DNA of 64,000 bases, from positions 1,302,001 through 1,366,000 of the forward strand of contig CM049316.1 in assembly GCA_026874595.1 (NCBI GenBank), given 5' to 3'. Both the position numbers and the translations under genes were made by a program. This document shows positions 14,311 to 25,092 of the stretch, piece after piece (position 1 is the first letter of the stretch; each line of letters starts with the position of its first letter). The DNA is from Sipunculus nudus. Its lineage: Eukaryota; Annelida; Sipuncula; Golfingiida; Sipunculidae. The notes beneath the pieces were generated by a model that was not told where the DNA came from, ran no database searches, and saw only the letters and a program-made list of their open reading frames with translations.

Positions 14311-14793
14311 GTAAGTTATTAAGTATAATTGCAGAGAACAAAATACAATTATGTTTAGAGTTAATGGAATTGGTGCTTAATATTCGGCTTGTCTATTTGT
14401 TCTTGCAATATTGTGTATAGACACCTAAGTGTGTTACTATATATACTTATGTCTGCTTTGTCATTAAAGGAGTTATATGGACCTGCATGTGTAATGGTAG
14501 ATTTTTCATGTTTGTGAGATTCCAATATCACATATAGGTCTTTCATGTTTGAGGTCATTAAAACTTCAGTGTGTCATATAAACTGTTTAAACGTGTATCA
14601 TGCCTAGGAAATCAATTATATCAACCTGAAAGGCTACTTCGGAATTCCCATAAAGTAAATACCGATCCCCGTGTCCACTACGCGTAAATTAACTTGTCGT
14701 AAAATAACTTGTCGTATATATTGCTCGTGTGTTTTACCGTCGCTTAGCCCAAACTGAAACAATAAAATGAATACACATTTTATTGATTTTCAG

Positions 14794-14897
14794 ATATAAA
14801 AGTAGCTTGGCGTTCGCCCCAGTGCTGTAATGTCCATATAGACGTGTATATAAAGTCATTGTTTGCCAGTGGTGCCAAACTTTGCCCAAAACCAAAG
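14794..14897 (+). CDS. Candidate internal exon, cysteine-containing extracellular segment
   Basis: It follows an acceptor-like TTTTATTGATTTTCAG. With the one base left by the 14202 exon it opens a 34-codon frame with three cysteines (a CC pair and LCPKPK near the end), as expected for a small secreted or extracellular segment. It ends CCAAAG before GTCTGT, a weaker donor, in phase 0. That does not match the next candidate exon, so either another exon or another donor is used, or this exon is false. I recognise no domain. Confidence 0.35.
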
Positions 14898-15531
14898 GTC
14901 TGTACGCATTGTTTTTATAACATATGACCAGGATCTGACCGCTGTGGTTGGGCTCGTCGAACTTGTTTATAATATAAGCTTTAAGCAGGTTTAGGCGGAT
15001 AAATATGAATAAAGCATAGGAGACACTTTAGAGCTACAAGTGCTTGTCCCTGAGCCAATATCCAAATAGTTTAAATATAAGTTATACATGTATTACAATG
15101 TTGCATCCATATATACAGTTGTGTATACAGCGTCGTTATACCGAGAAGGGTTGCTTCATTATATATTTCTTGTGTAACGGCTGTAATCCTCTGTAAACGA
15201 ACGCTGTAACCATTGCTATATCGTTATGTAATACAACCATAGTCTGACCAATCACGACTGATACCGGCTTCTGTTGCTCAGAGGCAGAACCAGAAGCGGG
15301 TTCAGGGGGTCCGGCCCCCTTTTTTTCAGCCGCCGCAAGCTTTTTTTAAGGGTTTCAGATCAAATTTTTTTTTGCGGCATCGACCCCCCCCCCTCCCTTT
15401 TGCAGACCTGGGGACCTTTATTACGCTTTGCCATAAGTCCTCCTGGGTTGAACCACTCCTGTTCCAAAATCCTGGATCCGCTCCTGAGAACACAGGACTC
15501 AAAGCCGGGAGGTCTTCAAGTCAAATCTCAG
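14898..15531. other. Probable intron with inserted dispersed repeat
   Basis: From about 15290 to 15490 there is GC-rich, homopolymer-rich sequence with CGGGTTCAGGGGGTCCGGCC and CCTGGATCCGCTCCTGA. It looks like a dispersed repeat rather than coding sequence. Nothing else is recognised in this stretch. Confidence 0.35.
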
Positions 15532-15709
15532 CCGGGAAGTGGAGATATTTTCACGGTCGGCCCCAACCCAGGGTGAGCGCTCTGCATGCTCAATGGGAAG
15601 GCTGTACCAAACAGCCGCGTATCACTCAGAAACGAGTGCGTCTTTGGGAGGTTCCTCGGTGTTATGACCCAGCAATGGGGCTGATTACACACCAGGACCT
15701 GCAGGTGCG
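15532..15709 (+). CDS. Candidate internal exon with W/C-containing extracellular-like domain
   Basis: After CAAATCTCAG the frame starting at 15534 stays open for 58 codons. It includes WEGCTKQPRITQKRVRLWE followed by VPRCYDP. The spacing of W, C, basic residues and C recalls thrombospondin-type or similar small extracellular folds, but I cannot assign a family. Donor choices are CAG|GTGCGG at 15705 (phase 0) or GCG|GTAGAC at 15710 (two bases left). The second fits the next candidate exon. The start phase fits direct splicing from the signal-peptide exon. It could also be a decayed or chance frame. Confidence 0.35.
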
Positions 15710-15766
15710 GTAGACACCGGGCATCGATTTCACCTGGATATAAAAAAATAAAAAAAAAAATGACAG

Positions 15767-15900
15767 GAAACGAATGATACCTCCAAAACAAAATTTAAAA
15801 TCCTGCGGAAGTCCTGCTAAGCATGACAGTGTTACTCTTCCCCCCTGTACTCTGGAACAATTCATAAAGATGTCCTCAGAAAATGACGACATTGATGCGT
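15767..15900 (+). CDS. Candidate short exon with three cysteines
   Basis: After TGACAG the frame AAA CGA ATG (from 15768) stays open to a stop at 15914 and reads as hydrophilic sequence with three cysteines, including KSCGSPAKHD and LPPCTLEQF. The preceding intron would be only 57 bp and its polypyrimidine tract is poor, which argues against it. Several GT sites would leave the one base needed by the final exon at 16349; the end given here is one of these. Low confidence. Confidence 0.22.
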
Positions 15901-16348
15901 GTTTGCATCATTTCTAGGATTGAAGGAAATTATTTTCTCTTCTTCCTGGAAGTTTGCAACACTGCATTTAAATCACTCATTCAAAAATGCTCTCCTGTTA
16001 TAAAAACGATATTATGGATATTAGGTGATCATTTTCTCATTCTTGCACACAACGGCTACTGTTTTGTGTAATTTTCCACATACAAAGACCAGCAGGAATT
16101 CATAGCATCTATTATTCCTGCGAAAATAATCACGTCCACATGACAACCAGTAAATGGAAATTACAGAAAAAATATCGCCCGCTTCCTCGGTACTGTTTAT
16201 AGCAGAGTCTGCATTTTCTTGTGTGGCCTTACTTCACTGAACCCTAAATTTTCATGTAATAATGTAAACTGAAAACACCATTTCCATAGTTGCACAATTT
16301 CGAATCATTATATATATATTATATTATTCTTCCTTAAATATGTTTCAG

Positions 16349-17577
16349 ACTCAACAACTGTAGCAACCGAAGCAAACAGTTTCGACAACATCCCAAAGAT
16401 AGCAGTGTCTGTTGCTGCCGTGGCGGCAGCAGTGATACTGGGGTTGGCTGTCGCTAAGTTTGCAGATTACTGCTACGACAGAGAATCGCTGAGAGACGAT
16501 GCTAGCGACATCAGTGAACATACTCGAGAACTGCTCAAAGCGCGGCTTACTGTTCTCACGTTCAAAAACGCCGCCATGCGAAACAAAGAAGCTAAAAAAG
16601 AACAAAGTCCAGAAGAAGCTGCTAAAAAGGTCGCGAGGCTCTGGTCAAGAAAAGCTTCTTTGAAAGCACTGAAACGAAACTCCATGGACGCAGAAGCAGT
16701 CATTCCAGGACCAAAGAAAACTCCGTCTGGAATAACGATACTGACTGTAAAAGAAGTGGACGAGAATAAAGTAGACACTAAGGACGAGTGTCGTGAAAAA
16801 CCCAAAGCAGGGGTGAAGGTGGCACCAACTAAACAAACAACCGATAAAACATCTGATAAAAATAATACGAGTGATAAGTCAAAACCTGCCGGGACCAGTG
16901 ATAAAGCAGGAAGTCCTAAGAAAGAAGAATCTGACAGTTCTAATTATAAAGATGGCAAGAATCAGTCATTGCCAGAAAATAAAGAGAAGGAAAACGCACA
17001 AAATACAGAAAGTAAAGACGAATCTGGTCAAAATCAGCAGAAGGACAGTCCAGCTATAGTAGACACCAGACCAGGTAACAGTGGTTCACGTGGGACTGCG
17101 TCGACCGGAAATAAGTCTCGGCCGGGGACAGCAAATGTAAGTCAGGGAGGCCGAGTTTCATCGTCACTCAACAGAAATAACAGTATGAGCCGGCCTGGTA
17201 CAGCAAAGCGTCCAGACACAGCCAAATCCTCATCTGTGTCAACACAAAGTCGCCCATCAACTGCATCAAAGTCAAACCCATCCTCACCTAGGAAAACTAA
17301 CCCTTCACCAGATGCATCAGAGGCAGGTAAAAATGTATCTACCAACGAGAAAACGCCTACAACTAATGGAAAAAATCCCACACCAAGTGGGAAAACTCCC
17401 ACACCCAGTGGGAAAAGTCCATCTCCTACAGGGAAAAATTCAGTTGCTAACGGAAAGAAAGTATCTAGGAACAATTCTACAACCAATGGGAAAATTCAAA
17501 CTGATTCCGGCAAAAGTGCTACAAATGGTAAAAGTGCCCCCGCTGTTAAAAGGCCTGGGACAGCAAAGCGGCAGTAG
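16349..17577 (+). CDS. Final exon of a single-pass membrane protein with RPGTA-rich tail
   Basis: An acceptor (TAAATATGTTTCAG) precedes 16349. Two leading bases and 408 codons follow, to a TAG at 17575-17577. A short acidic and polar stretch is followed by one hydrophobic helix rich in Ala and Val (about 16393-16460, core VAAVAAAVILGLAVAKF). The remaining roughly 375 residues are rich in Lys, Ser, Thr and Pro and look disordered. They contain SRPGTAN, SRPGTAKR, KRPDTAK, SRPSTAS and a terminal KRPGTAKRQ, plus TPSGK/SPTGK repeats. The first ATG-like start in frame is missing (a GTG lies at 16405), so this must be spliced to an upstream exon. With the 14202 exon it would make a type I membrane protein with a cytoplasmic tail. 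I do not recognise the family. No canonical AATAAA is seen just downstream. Confidence 0.7.
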
Positions 17578-17925
17578 CCTGGTGTTTGGTGTATTTCTTT
17601 GTCATCGGGGCAATTTAGGAGGCCGCAAGCTCTGTTACTGGCAAAAAATACCCTTTTTCCCAATATTTCCCCCGCATATTATGGCTAACCCTGCCCTTCT
17701 CCTTTCTTGAGCTGTAGGCAGATCCGAGGTATTATATTCCCTGATCTATGAAAAATCACGGATCAGCCCCTGCATCCAAATGGGGTATTACAATTTCACT
17801 ATATGTTGGTATTATTTTAAAGTTATGTATGCAATTATCACGAAAATCACTGGCAAACTCAAATTTGTGCCTTCGTTTTTATATAAAAAGGTTAAATGTC
17901 CAATTGTTATCAAACGGCAAACCTG
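17578..17925. other. 3' flank of the membrane-protein gene
   Basis: This is presumed 3' UTR and flank. No AATAAA is present before the minisatellite at 17926; the nearest AT-rich candidate is TATATAAAAAG near 17880. Nothing else is seen. Confidence 0.35.
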
Positions 17926-18998
17926 TATTTGTCCCATTTGTTTGCTCCTGTCTCATTCCATGCCTCCTGTCCCAATCAGTGCCTTTATTTGTCTCATTCC
18001 GTGCCTCCTCTCCCATTCCGTGCCTTTATTTGTCCCGTTTGTTTGCTCCTGTCCCATTCTTTGCCTTTATTTTTTCCCATTTGATGATCCTGTCCCATTC
18101 CGTGCCTTTGTCCCATTTGTTTGCTCCTGTCCCATTACGTGCCTTTATTTGTCCTATTTATTTGCTCCTGTCCCTTTCAGTGCCTCTATTTGTCCCGTTC
18201 CTTGTCTCCTGTCCCATTCCGTGTCTTAATTTGTCACATTCTGTGCCTCCTGCCCCCTTCCGATTTGTTTGTTCCTGTCCCATTCCATGCCTTTATTTGT
18301 CCCATTTGTTTGTTCTAGCCAATTCCGTGCTTTTATTTGTCCCAATAATTTGTTTCTGTCCCATTGAGTGCCTTTATTCGTCCCATTTGTTTGTTCCTGT
18401 CCCATCCGGTGCCTTTATTTGTCTTAATTGTTTCTGTCCCATTCCGTGCCTTTATTGGTTCTATTTGTTTGCTCCTGTCCTATTTGTTTTCTCCTGTTCC
18501 ATTTGTTTGCTCCTGTCCCATTCCGTGCCTTTATTTGTCCCAATTGTTTGTTTGCTCCTGTCCCATTCCGTGCCTTTATTTGTCCCATTTGTTTGTTCTC
18601 TCTCATTTGTTTGCTCCTGTCCCATTCCGTGCCTTTATTTGTACCAATTGTTTGTTTGCTCCTGTCCCATTCCGTGCCTTTATTTGTCCCATTTGTTTGT
18701 TCCTCTCCCATTTCTTAGCTCCTGTCCCATTCCGTGCCTTTATTTGTCCCATTTGTTTGGTCCTGTCCCATTCCGTGCCTTTATTTGTCCCAACTGTTTG
18801 TTCCTGTCCCATTTGTTTGTTCCTCTCCCATTTGATTGCTCCTGTACCATTCCGTGTCTTTATTTGTCCCAATTGTTTTTTTGTCCCTGTCCACTTCCAT
18901 GCCTTTATTTGTCCCATTTGTTTGTTCCTGTCCCATAACGTGCCTTTATTTGTCCCATCTGTTTGTTCCTGCCCATTCCGTGCCTTTTTTGTCCCAAT
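17926..18998. repeat. 41-bp minisatellite, about 25 units
   Basis: Units of about 41 bp contain TGTCCCATTCCGTGCCTTTA and TTTGTCCCATTTGTTTGCTC. Some are shortened or carry inserted TTTG steps. The sequence lacks stops in all three forward frames, giving open frames up to 396 codons of repeated PVPFRAFICPICLFLSH-type peptide. These are shadows of the repeat. It starts about 350 bp after the stop codon of the membrane-protein gene. Confidence 0.9.
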
Positions 18999-19721
18999 TT
19001 ATATGCAATTATTTCGTATGATCGCGAATACTTTAACTTAGAATAGAATAGTAGCTGTGATTAAAGTGTACATATATATCTACGCGTTTTCCAAACAACA
19101 ATTTAGAGCGCCATGAGTATACAATCAAGTCAAAAATATGGATGTCAAAGATCTAAAGCATTTATACAATTTAAAGGTTATATAACAATAATAACTTTTT
19201 ATAGCAAATCGTATCATAGGTATCATATATTTACTAATATGATTTATATAGACGTAAATGAAATTATGTTTCATTGTTTGTGCTTAAAAATGAAAAAAAA
19301 ATAGCATATAAAAATGGTTATATATATTATAAATATATATATATATATAATACTTGTTATATATATATACGTATAACTCCTGCATTCAGTGTTTACGTAA
19401 TTTTTTTCAATTAAATTGTAAATCCAAAAAGGTTCTGTTTGCATTCTTATACTCGCCACAGAAATATATTTGCATGTATGAAATGTATATACCCCACGTG
19501 ACATTAAATTTTTATTTCAGAACATAGGCAAATAAGGCATAAAAAAACATTTAATTCAGTCGACCCGACTAACCTTTAAAAAATCACTCCTACTTTGTTA
19601 TATGTTAAATGTTATAATTTTAATGGGAAAACTTTATAAGTTGAACAAGAAAGTAGTTGGAGGTCTCAGGCCCTGCCGGGGTTCCAGTCAAACGTTTGTC
19701 CTGGTTAAACAGGCTGTAATT
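18999..19721. other. AT-rich spacer
   Basis: AT-rich DNA with short TATATA runs near 19317-19370. I see no gene and no recognisable element. Confidence 0.5.
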
Positions 19722-20199
19722 CATGGTAAGCTCTCTATATGGTAAGCCCTCTACATGGTAAGCTGTATACATGATAAGCTCTCTATATGGTAAGCCCTCT
19801 ACATGGTAAACTCTCCATATATTGTAAGCTCTCTACATGGTAAGCTCTCTACATGGTAAGCTCTCTACATGGTAAGCTGTCCATATACTGTAAGCTCTCT
19901 ATATGGTAAGCTGTCCATATATTGTTAGGTCTCTATATCGTAAGCTCTCTCAATGTTAAGCTCTCTTAATGTTAAACTGTCCATACGGTAAGTTGTCTAT
20001 ATGGTAAGCTCTCTATATGGTAAGCTCTCTATAGGCTAAGCTCTCTATATTGTAAGTTCTCTTTATGGTAAGCTGTCCATATATTGTAAGCTCTCTATAT
20101 GGTAAGCTCTCTTAATGTTAAGCCCTTAATGTAAAGCTGTCCATATGGTAAGCTGTCTATATGGTAAGCTCTCTATAAGCTAAGCTCTCTATACGGTAA
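19722..20199. repeat. 16-bp minisatellite, about 30 units
   Basis: The unit is about GGTAAGCTCTCTATAT, with variants CTCTACAT, CTGTCCATAT and insertions of ATTG. Most units contain GGTAAG, the eukaryotic 5' splice-site core. Confidence 0.85.
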
Positions 20200-20503
20200 T
20201 GTTCTCTGGTTTATCTTGGTACTTGTTGCTGGGATCGGTGCCGGTTTGTATCAAGCCTTGTGGCTTTGAGGATGTGGGCGCTGTAGCAACCCGGTCACAG
20301 GTACGGAAAAACGGTGGCGGCCTCTCGCGGTTTCCTGCTTGGCCTGTGTGGCATCTCGTCTATCGGCTCCTTCAAAATTACGCTTAGGAAGCGCGCAGGA
20401 TTGAAGTCCAAGACTACAGCAACCTGTAGCTACTCGATAAAACAAAAACATCGTCAGTCAGTCAGTCAGAGATAAACGAGTATCAAATGAACTACTAACA
20501 TGG
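20200..20503. other. GC-richer unit ending in a (TCAG)n tail
   Basis: A locally GC-rich segment (20200-20440) ends CGATAAAACAAAAACA, followed by CAGTCAGTCAGTCAG. It resembles the 3' end of a SINE or short LINE fragment, but I see no tRNA-like A or B box that I trust. Confidence 0.3.
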
Positions 20504-22450
20504 TTAAAAGTATATATATGTGTAAAGGATGGGATTATAACCAGACAAACATTTAAACACGGTTAAAGAAACAAAGTATTGATATATCTGTTGAATGCTC
20601 ATCCAACCCAACGTTCCAATTAACAGAGGATATATTGGTATCACAGGATTTAGTAATGATTCGTGCAGCTTTATTTTGAAGTTTTTGGAGTTGTAATAAG
20701 TGTGCACGCTTTGGAAGAATATCCCAAACAGATATGTAATAAGCAATGTGACTCTGAATTAAAACATTTTACAGTGTGTTTAAACTAGAGATGTATAAGT
20801 TTCTGCTTAGTCTGAAAAGATGACCTAGGTTTGATGCTCTTTTATCGCATATAAGTTGTGTACATTTTTTTAAAGTAAGACCCGCGTCGATGAGAACACC
20901 TTAATGCTTTTTGTGATCAACAGGTGCCAAATTAACTTTATCTATCCAAAAATTCATTTAATTTCCATTTGTTTCGGACGTAGGGCCAAATAATGCGACT
21001 GTTGTTTTTTTGGCATTTATACAGAGCCAATTCTCTCTCTATTCAAGCACAGTTGTGAGCTTACTTGTAATGACTTCATGGCTTTTTGCGGCTGAATTCG
21101 CAGAACAATTAATTAAAATATCATCAGCATAAATGACACATTTCTCACAAAGGAACATTCGTATGTCATTTAAATAATAAAAAAGGAATAATATAGGTTT
21201 AAGTTCAGTGCCCTGTGGAGTGCCACGTCCAAGGTGCGCTGTTTGGAAAGAACTCCTTTTGAGTAAACAACTTGTTTTCGATTAGACAGGTAGTTTTTAA
21301 CCACATTTGCGGGATTCCGTTTATGCCATATAGTTACACATTCTAGAAAGTTAGACTGTATGACTAAAGCTAACTAGACCCTTTTTTACATCGACAAAGC
21401 ATGCAGCAATGACATTTTGTTATTGAGACTGATTAAGCATTCATCACAATTACTATGCAAGACAAATCTAAATTTTTGAGAGTGTATGTTATTTAAAGCT
21501 TTCCGCACACCACCACGGGTGGAACCATTATTTTGGATCAGCGTACTAAAATACTGGCTACGAGTGAATCTTATAAAATTTGTGACATAATTTCGTTGAT
21601 GTCCGTACGCAGACCAGTCACTACTTTCAATTTATCTTAATGTTTTTTGATGTGCATAATGACGCAAGAGAATTAAACCACTGGTGAACCATTTATTTTT
21701 GCGAGAATTTAAAGCGGTGAATAAAAGGCGCGTTGTAATTACAAATTCTCAAAAAATCATAGCGCCACATTTCCCAGGAAAAGTTTTTGTTTTAGAATTT
21801 GCATAATTCTTGAAAAAAATTGGAGTTCGATAATTCATCGATGAATTTACACAGCGCTTTACCTATAGGCTACTACCTATATCGCAATTATTAGTAGCTC
21901 CTTTAGAAGCGTAAGATTTCCGCTGGCTCGGGAGCATAGGAATTTACGAAGGATACGGTATTATCAGGACTTTGTAATTGTAACGCGAGGGGGTCTGTTT
22001 AAAACAGTAGTCACATGAAGGTGATCACAAATGCATGAAGATGAAGGGTGAGCTTTAACATTTGAATGCATACCGGGATGTGAAGAAAATATCAATTCGA
22101 TCATTGCAGTGGTAAGCTGAGTAACACGAGTAGGTTCTGTAACAAGTTAAGGCCGAGGATTTTTTCGAGAAAGTCTAATTTTCTAGCCGTGCATATGTCT
22201 CAGGGGTTAAATGTGACCAACTCCGGTTTAAAGACGATAGGACATACGTAATAACTCCTCCGACCGCCATGCATAATATAATCATTAATCTGTATCTCTG
22301 AATAAAAAACGAGGTTATCAAGTCACGAATCTGGTATTTATAATACATGAGGGCTTAAACTAGAACTCAGTCTCTTCTATTCTGAGTAACAAACTACGAA
22401 CGTTAAGATGACCTAACATGGTACCCTGGTTAGCAAGTCGATATTGCTTT
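20504..22450 (-). pseudogene. Degenerate non-LTR retrotransposon (CR1/Jockey-like) endonuclease and reverse transcriptase
   Basis: Reading the minus strand from 22420 downward, GHLNVRSLLLRIEE marks the start of an AP-endonuclease domain. Near 22080-22000 HPGMHSNVKAHPSSS leads into ICDHLH. Near 21430-21360 ACFVDVKKGL matches the FxDxxKAF region of reverse transcriptase. At 21230-21211 GRGTPQGT and at about 21132-21119 IYADDI are the core catalytic motifs. GVLIDAGLTLKK follows near 20900, then the typical C-terminal segment ending WMSIQQIYQYF at about 20600. Many stops and frameshifts separate these blocks, so it cannot encode an active protein. The exact clade and both element ends are unclear. 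Confidence 0.88.
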
Positions 22451-22928
22451 GAGATTAGAAAATATATACTGGTGTTCTCAGACAAAATGGAAGGAGTCAT
22501 GGAAAGTCGTTCTCAGGTGTTAATGGTTTGGGGCTAGATAATGCCTCATTACTATTTTAATATAAAGATCTAAGTACTCATCCACTGAATTACCTTGTAT
22601 ATAATTATGTTATACTAATGCTTTGGTTTGATCTCTGTGAAAATTTCTAGACTTCATTAATCTTTCTTCATCACTGTACATTGATTACTGAAGGTATCGA
22701 ATGCTAGAGGCAATTTGTCCATGCGGTCATGAGTGATCATAAGGATAGTGTGAGGTTTTCAAAATTGTTGAGCAGTCACAGAAAATGATATTCTCAAAGG
22801 ATTTACATCTTTTTCTAAGTTCATTGTTAATAATGGTGTTGATTACCTCCAAAATGTAATGAATTATTCCTTGGGTGCTATCCTAACCCTCCACAAATTA
22901 AAATAAAAATTTCACAAGACTGTTTGCG
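22451..22928. other. Spacer between LINE remnant and foldback element
   Basis: AT-rich sequence with no gene. Part of it may be the 5' region of the minus-strand LINE. Confidence 0.4.
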
Positions 22929-22934
22929 TGAAAT

Positions 22935-23232
22935 TACGGTGGCTCTTATAGGACATGCACAAAATTATTTTTTATCTCGTTCCCACGAGATAGTATCTCG
23001 TGGCCACGCGATAATTATCTCGTTCCCACGAGATAGTATCTCTTTCCAACGCGATAATTATCTCGTTCCCACGCGTTAGTATCTCGTGGCCACGCGATAA
23101 TTATCTCGTTCCCACGAGATAGTATCTCGTTCCCACGCGATAATTATCTCGTTCCCACGAGATAGTATCTCGTTCCCAAGCGATAATTATCTCGTTCCCA
23201 CGCGTTAGTATCGCGTGGCCACGCGTTAGTAT
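22935..23232. repeat. Left arm of the foldback-like element
   Basis: About 298 bp. Outer unique part, then alternating GAGATAGTATCTCGT and GCGATAATTATCTCG blocks with TTCCCACG or GGCCACG spacers. Individual blocks are themselves palindromic. Confidence 0.85.
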
Positions 23233-23789
23233 GCCATGCTATAGCTCAAACCCTAATTTGGACAAGAATGTCTGTGGTCTGTTTTATATCGAGCGTTGAT
23301 GCAGCTTAAATTGTTTGTATGTGTTTCGTTGTATGTGTGTTTGCGCCGAATGCTTTGAGGTAAATTTCAGCAGTTTCATTACGTTGGTTCACCATTTCAT
23401 TGCGTTGGTTCAACTAGCCCATTTTTATTTGTTCATGGAAAACTGTATTGAGTTTGTTTTAGGGTAAGGGTGATATAAACCCTTGTGTACCAAACATGAA
23501 TTAAGCTGAAACACTTGTTTGTATTTTACCTTCCCAGAAATCTTATTTTTTAGGACTAGGGTTGGGGTAATTTAATTTCGGGTATACCGAACAGGGTAAA
23601 CAACATGTCGGTTTGTGTTATGTCTCAAGGGAGAAGCTTACAACAAAAGGTCTCAGCCATGCCACTTCATTATGACTGGGGGAGGGTTAAGAAGACCTTT
23701 TTACGAGAAATTTGCTCATTCTTCCCCTTCACATTTTTCTTTCTACAATAAAACTTCAATTATGTATTCATAGGCGGCGAAACCGTTGG

Positions 23790-23858
23790 GGGGGGGGGGG
23801 GGGGCGCGGGGGCCGAGCCCTCCCCCCCCCCCCAAAATTTTTTTCGGGGGGGGGGGAG
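23790..23858. repeat. Paired G and C homopolymer tracts
   Basis: G runs of about 15 and 10 surround a C run of about 14 inside the foldback-like element. Run lengths in an assembly here are unreliable. Open frames crossing this stretch are not credible. Confidence 0.8.
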
Positions 23859-23926
23859 GGCGCTGAGCCAACATAATGATGGGTATAAAAACATCCACTC
23901 TATTATTATTGGGTATTTGCACCCTC

Positions 23927-23929
<3 letters not shown>

Positions 23930-23971
<42 letters not shown>
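23930..23971. repeat. (TA)n microsatellite
   Basis: About 40 bp of alternating AT inside the foldback-like element. Confidence 0.95.
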
Positions 23972-23975
<4 letters not shown>

Positions 23976-24286
23976 TCCTCTTCTGCTCAGTACTTGGAGT
24001 ACCATATATACAGGGCCGCAGACTCCGGGATTTGCGGTGAAAAAAGTTGATATTCTGTGTGAAAATGAATCCATTGCCAGACAAATAACAAAGAATCTCC
24101 ATACAAGGAGGTACTGTTTCACTTAATAAGCATTGACCAATAAAATGCACCAGAATGCAGTAGTACCCATACAGTTTTTCAAAATTTTCAAAACCTTGAG
24201 AGGGTGAGACCTACTCCAAACCACCCCCCCCCGTCGGGGACTACCCCATTAAATCCCCCCCGGCCATTTGTGTCAGGCTACGGCCC

Positions 24287-24290
<4 letters not shown>

Positions 24291-24347
<57 letters not shown>
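24291..24347. repeat. (TA)n microsatellite
   Basis: About 55 bp of alternating TA inside the foldback-like element. Peptides of repeated YI read from it are artefacts. Confidence 0.95.
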
Positions 24348-24348
<1 letters not shown>

Positions 24349-24661
24349 TATTTGGGTATAATATTGGGCCCCCAATGAAAATTTGGTTTTCGCCACCAAT
24401 GGTAATTTATATTTTGAACATTTTTTATGAAAAATATTTTACCGGAACTAGCCCCCCCCCCCCCCCCGTTCCCCGCTCACACATTCTCCAGACAAACATG
24501 GCCCACAAGTGTTGTACGAGTGCCCGTTGTATCATTTCAGGTCTCAGCATATTAATTCCATTCTAAATTCATGCAAATAATTTACCATAGTCTTCATCCA
24601 GTGTATAGAAGCATGCCTCAAGGATTTAAAATGTAGGTCTTACTGTATTATCTATCTACAT

Positions 24662-24959
24662 TTATCTCGTTCCCACGCGATAATTATCGCGTGGCCACGA
24701 GATACTAACGCGTGGGAACGAGATAATTATCGCGTGGCCACGAGATACTAACGCGTGGGAACGAGCTAGATAATTATCGCGTGGCAACGAGATACTAACG
24801 CGTGGGAACGAGATAATTATCGCGTGGCCACGAGATACCAACGCGTGGGAACGAGATAATTATCGCGTGGCCACGAGATACTATCTCGTGGGAACGAGAT
24901 ACTATCTCGTGGGAACGAGATAAAAATAATTTTGTGCATGTCCTATACGAGCCACCGTA
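24662..24959. repeat. Right arm of the foldback-like element
   Basis: Inverted counterpart of 22935-23232, of equal length. It contains ATTATCGCGTGGCCACGAGA and ACTAACGCGTGGGAACGAGA blocks and ends with the outer repeat GTGCATGTCC...GAGCCACCGTA. Confidence 0.85.
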
Positions 24960-25092
24960 TGAAATAGTACACAGACAAACGAAATTAAGAAATGTAAAAA
25001 AATTCGTCTCTCCACCTGGCGGAGATAAAAAAATCGCATTTGGCTTTTATTCCATGGTTCATGGTTAATCCTTGCCACAACTGATATTCCTG

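Larger units (their letters stand above)
22935..24959. mobile_element. Foldback-like DNA element with long complex inverted repeats
   Basis: The ends are TACGGTGGCTC (22935) and GAGCCACCGTA (ending 24959). The direct repeat TGAAAT immediately flanks them at 22929-22934 and 24960-24965, as expected of a 6-bp target duplication. After about 35 bp of outer repeat (GGACATGCACAAAATTAT in both), each arm is built from tandem palindromic submotifs such as ATCTCGTTCCCACGAGAT and CGCGATAATTATCTCG. The roughly 1.4-kb centre has no transposase frame and contains G/C homopolymers and (TA)n tracts, so the copy is non-autonomous. Superfamily unassigned. Confidence 0.85.

Noticed and set aside
15883-16071. 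Frame of 62 codons with FLFFLEVCNTAFKSLIQKCS
   Set aside because: A splice acceptor-like TTTTCTCTTCTTCCTGGAAG lies within it and a 24-codon exon is conceivable, but there is no supporting donor or homology.
17748-19041. Open frames of 396 and 225 codons with repeated PVPFRAF peptides
   Set aside because: They are translations of the 41-bp minisatellite, open in all forward frames with no conserved unique portion.
20200-20503. Possible tRNA-derived SINE
   Set aside because: The 3' tail is suggestive, but no convincing A box and B box pair was found.
23743-24566. Frames containing runs of YIYIYI and poly-Pro/poly-Gly
   Set aside because: They are translations of (TA)n and G/C homopolymers within the foldback-like element.
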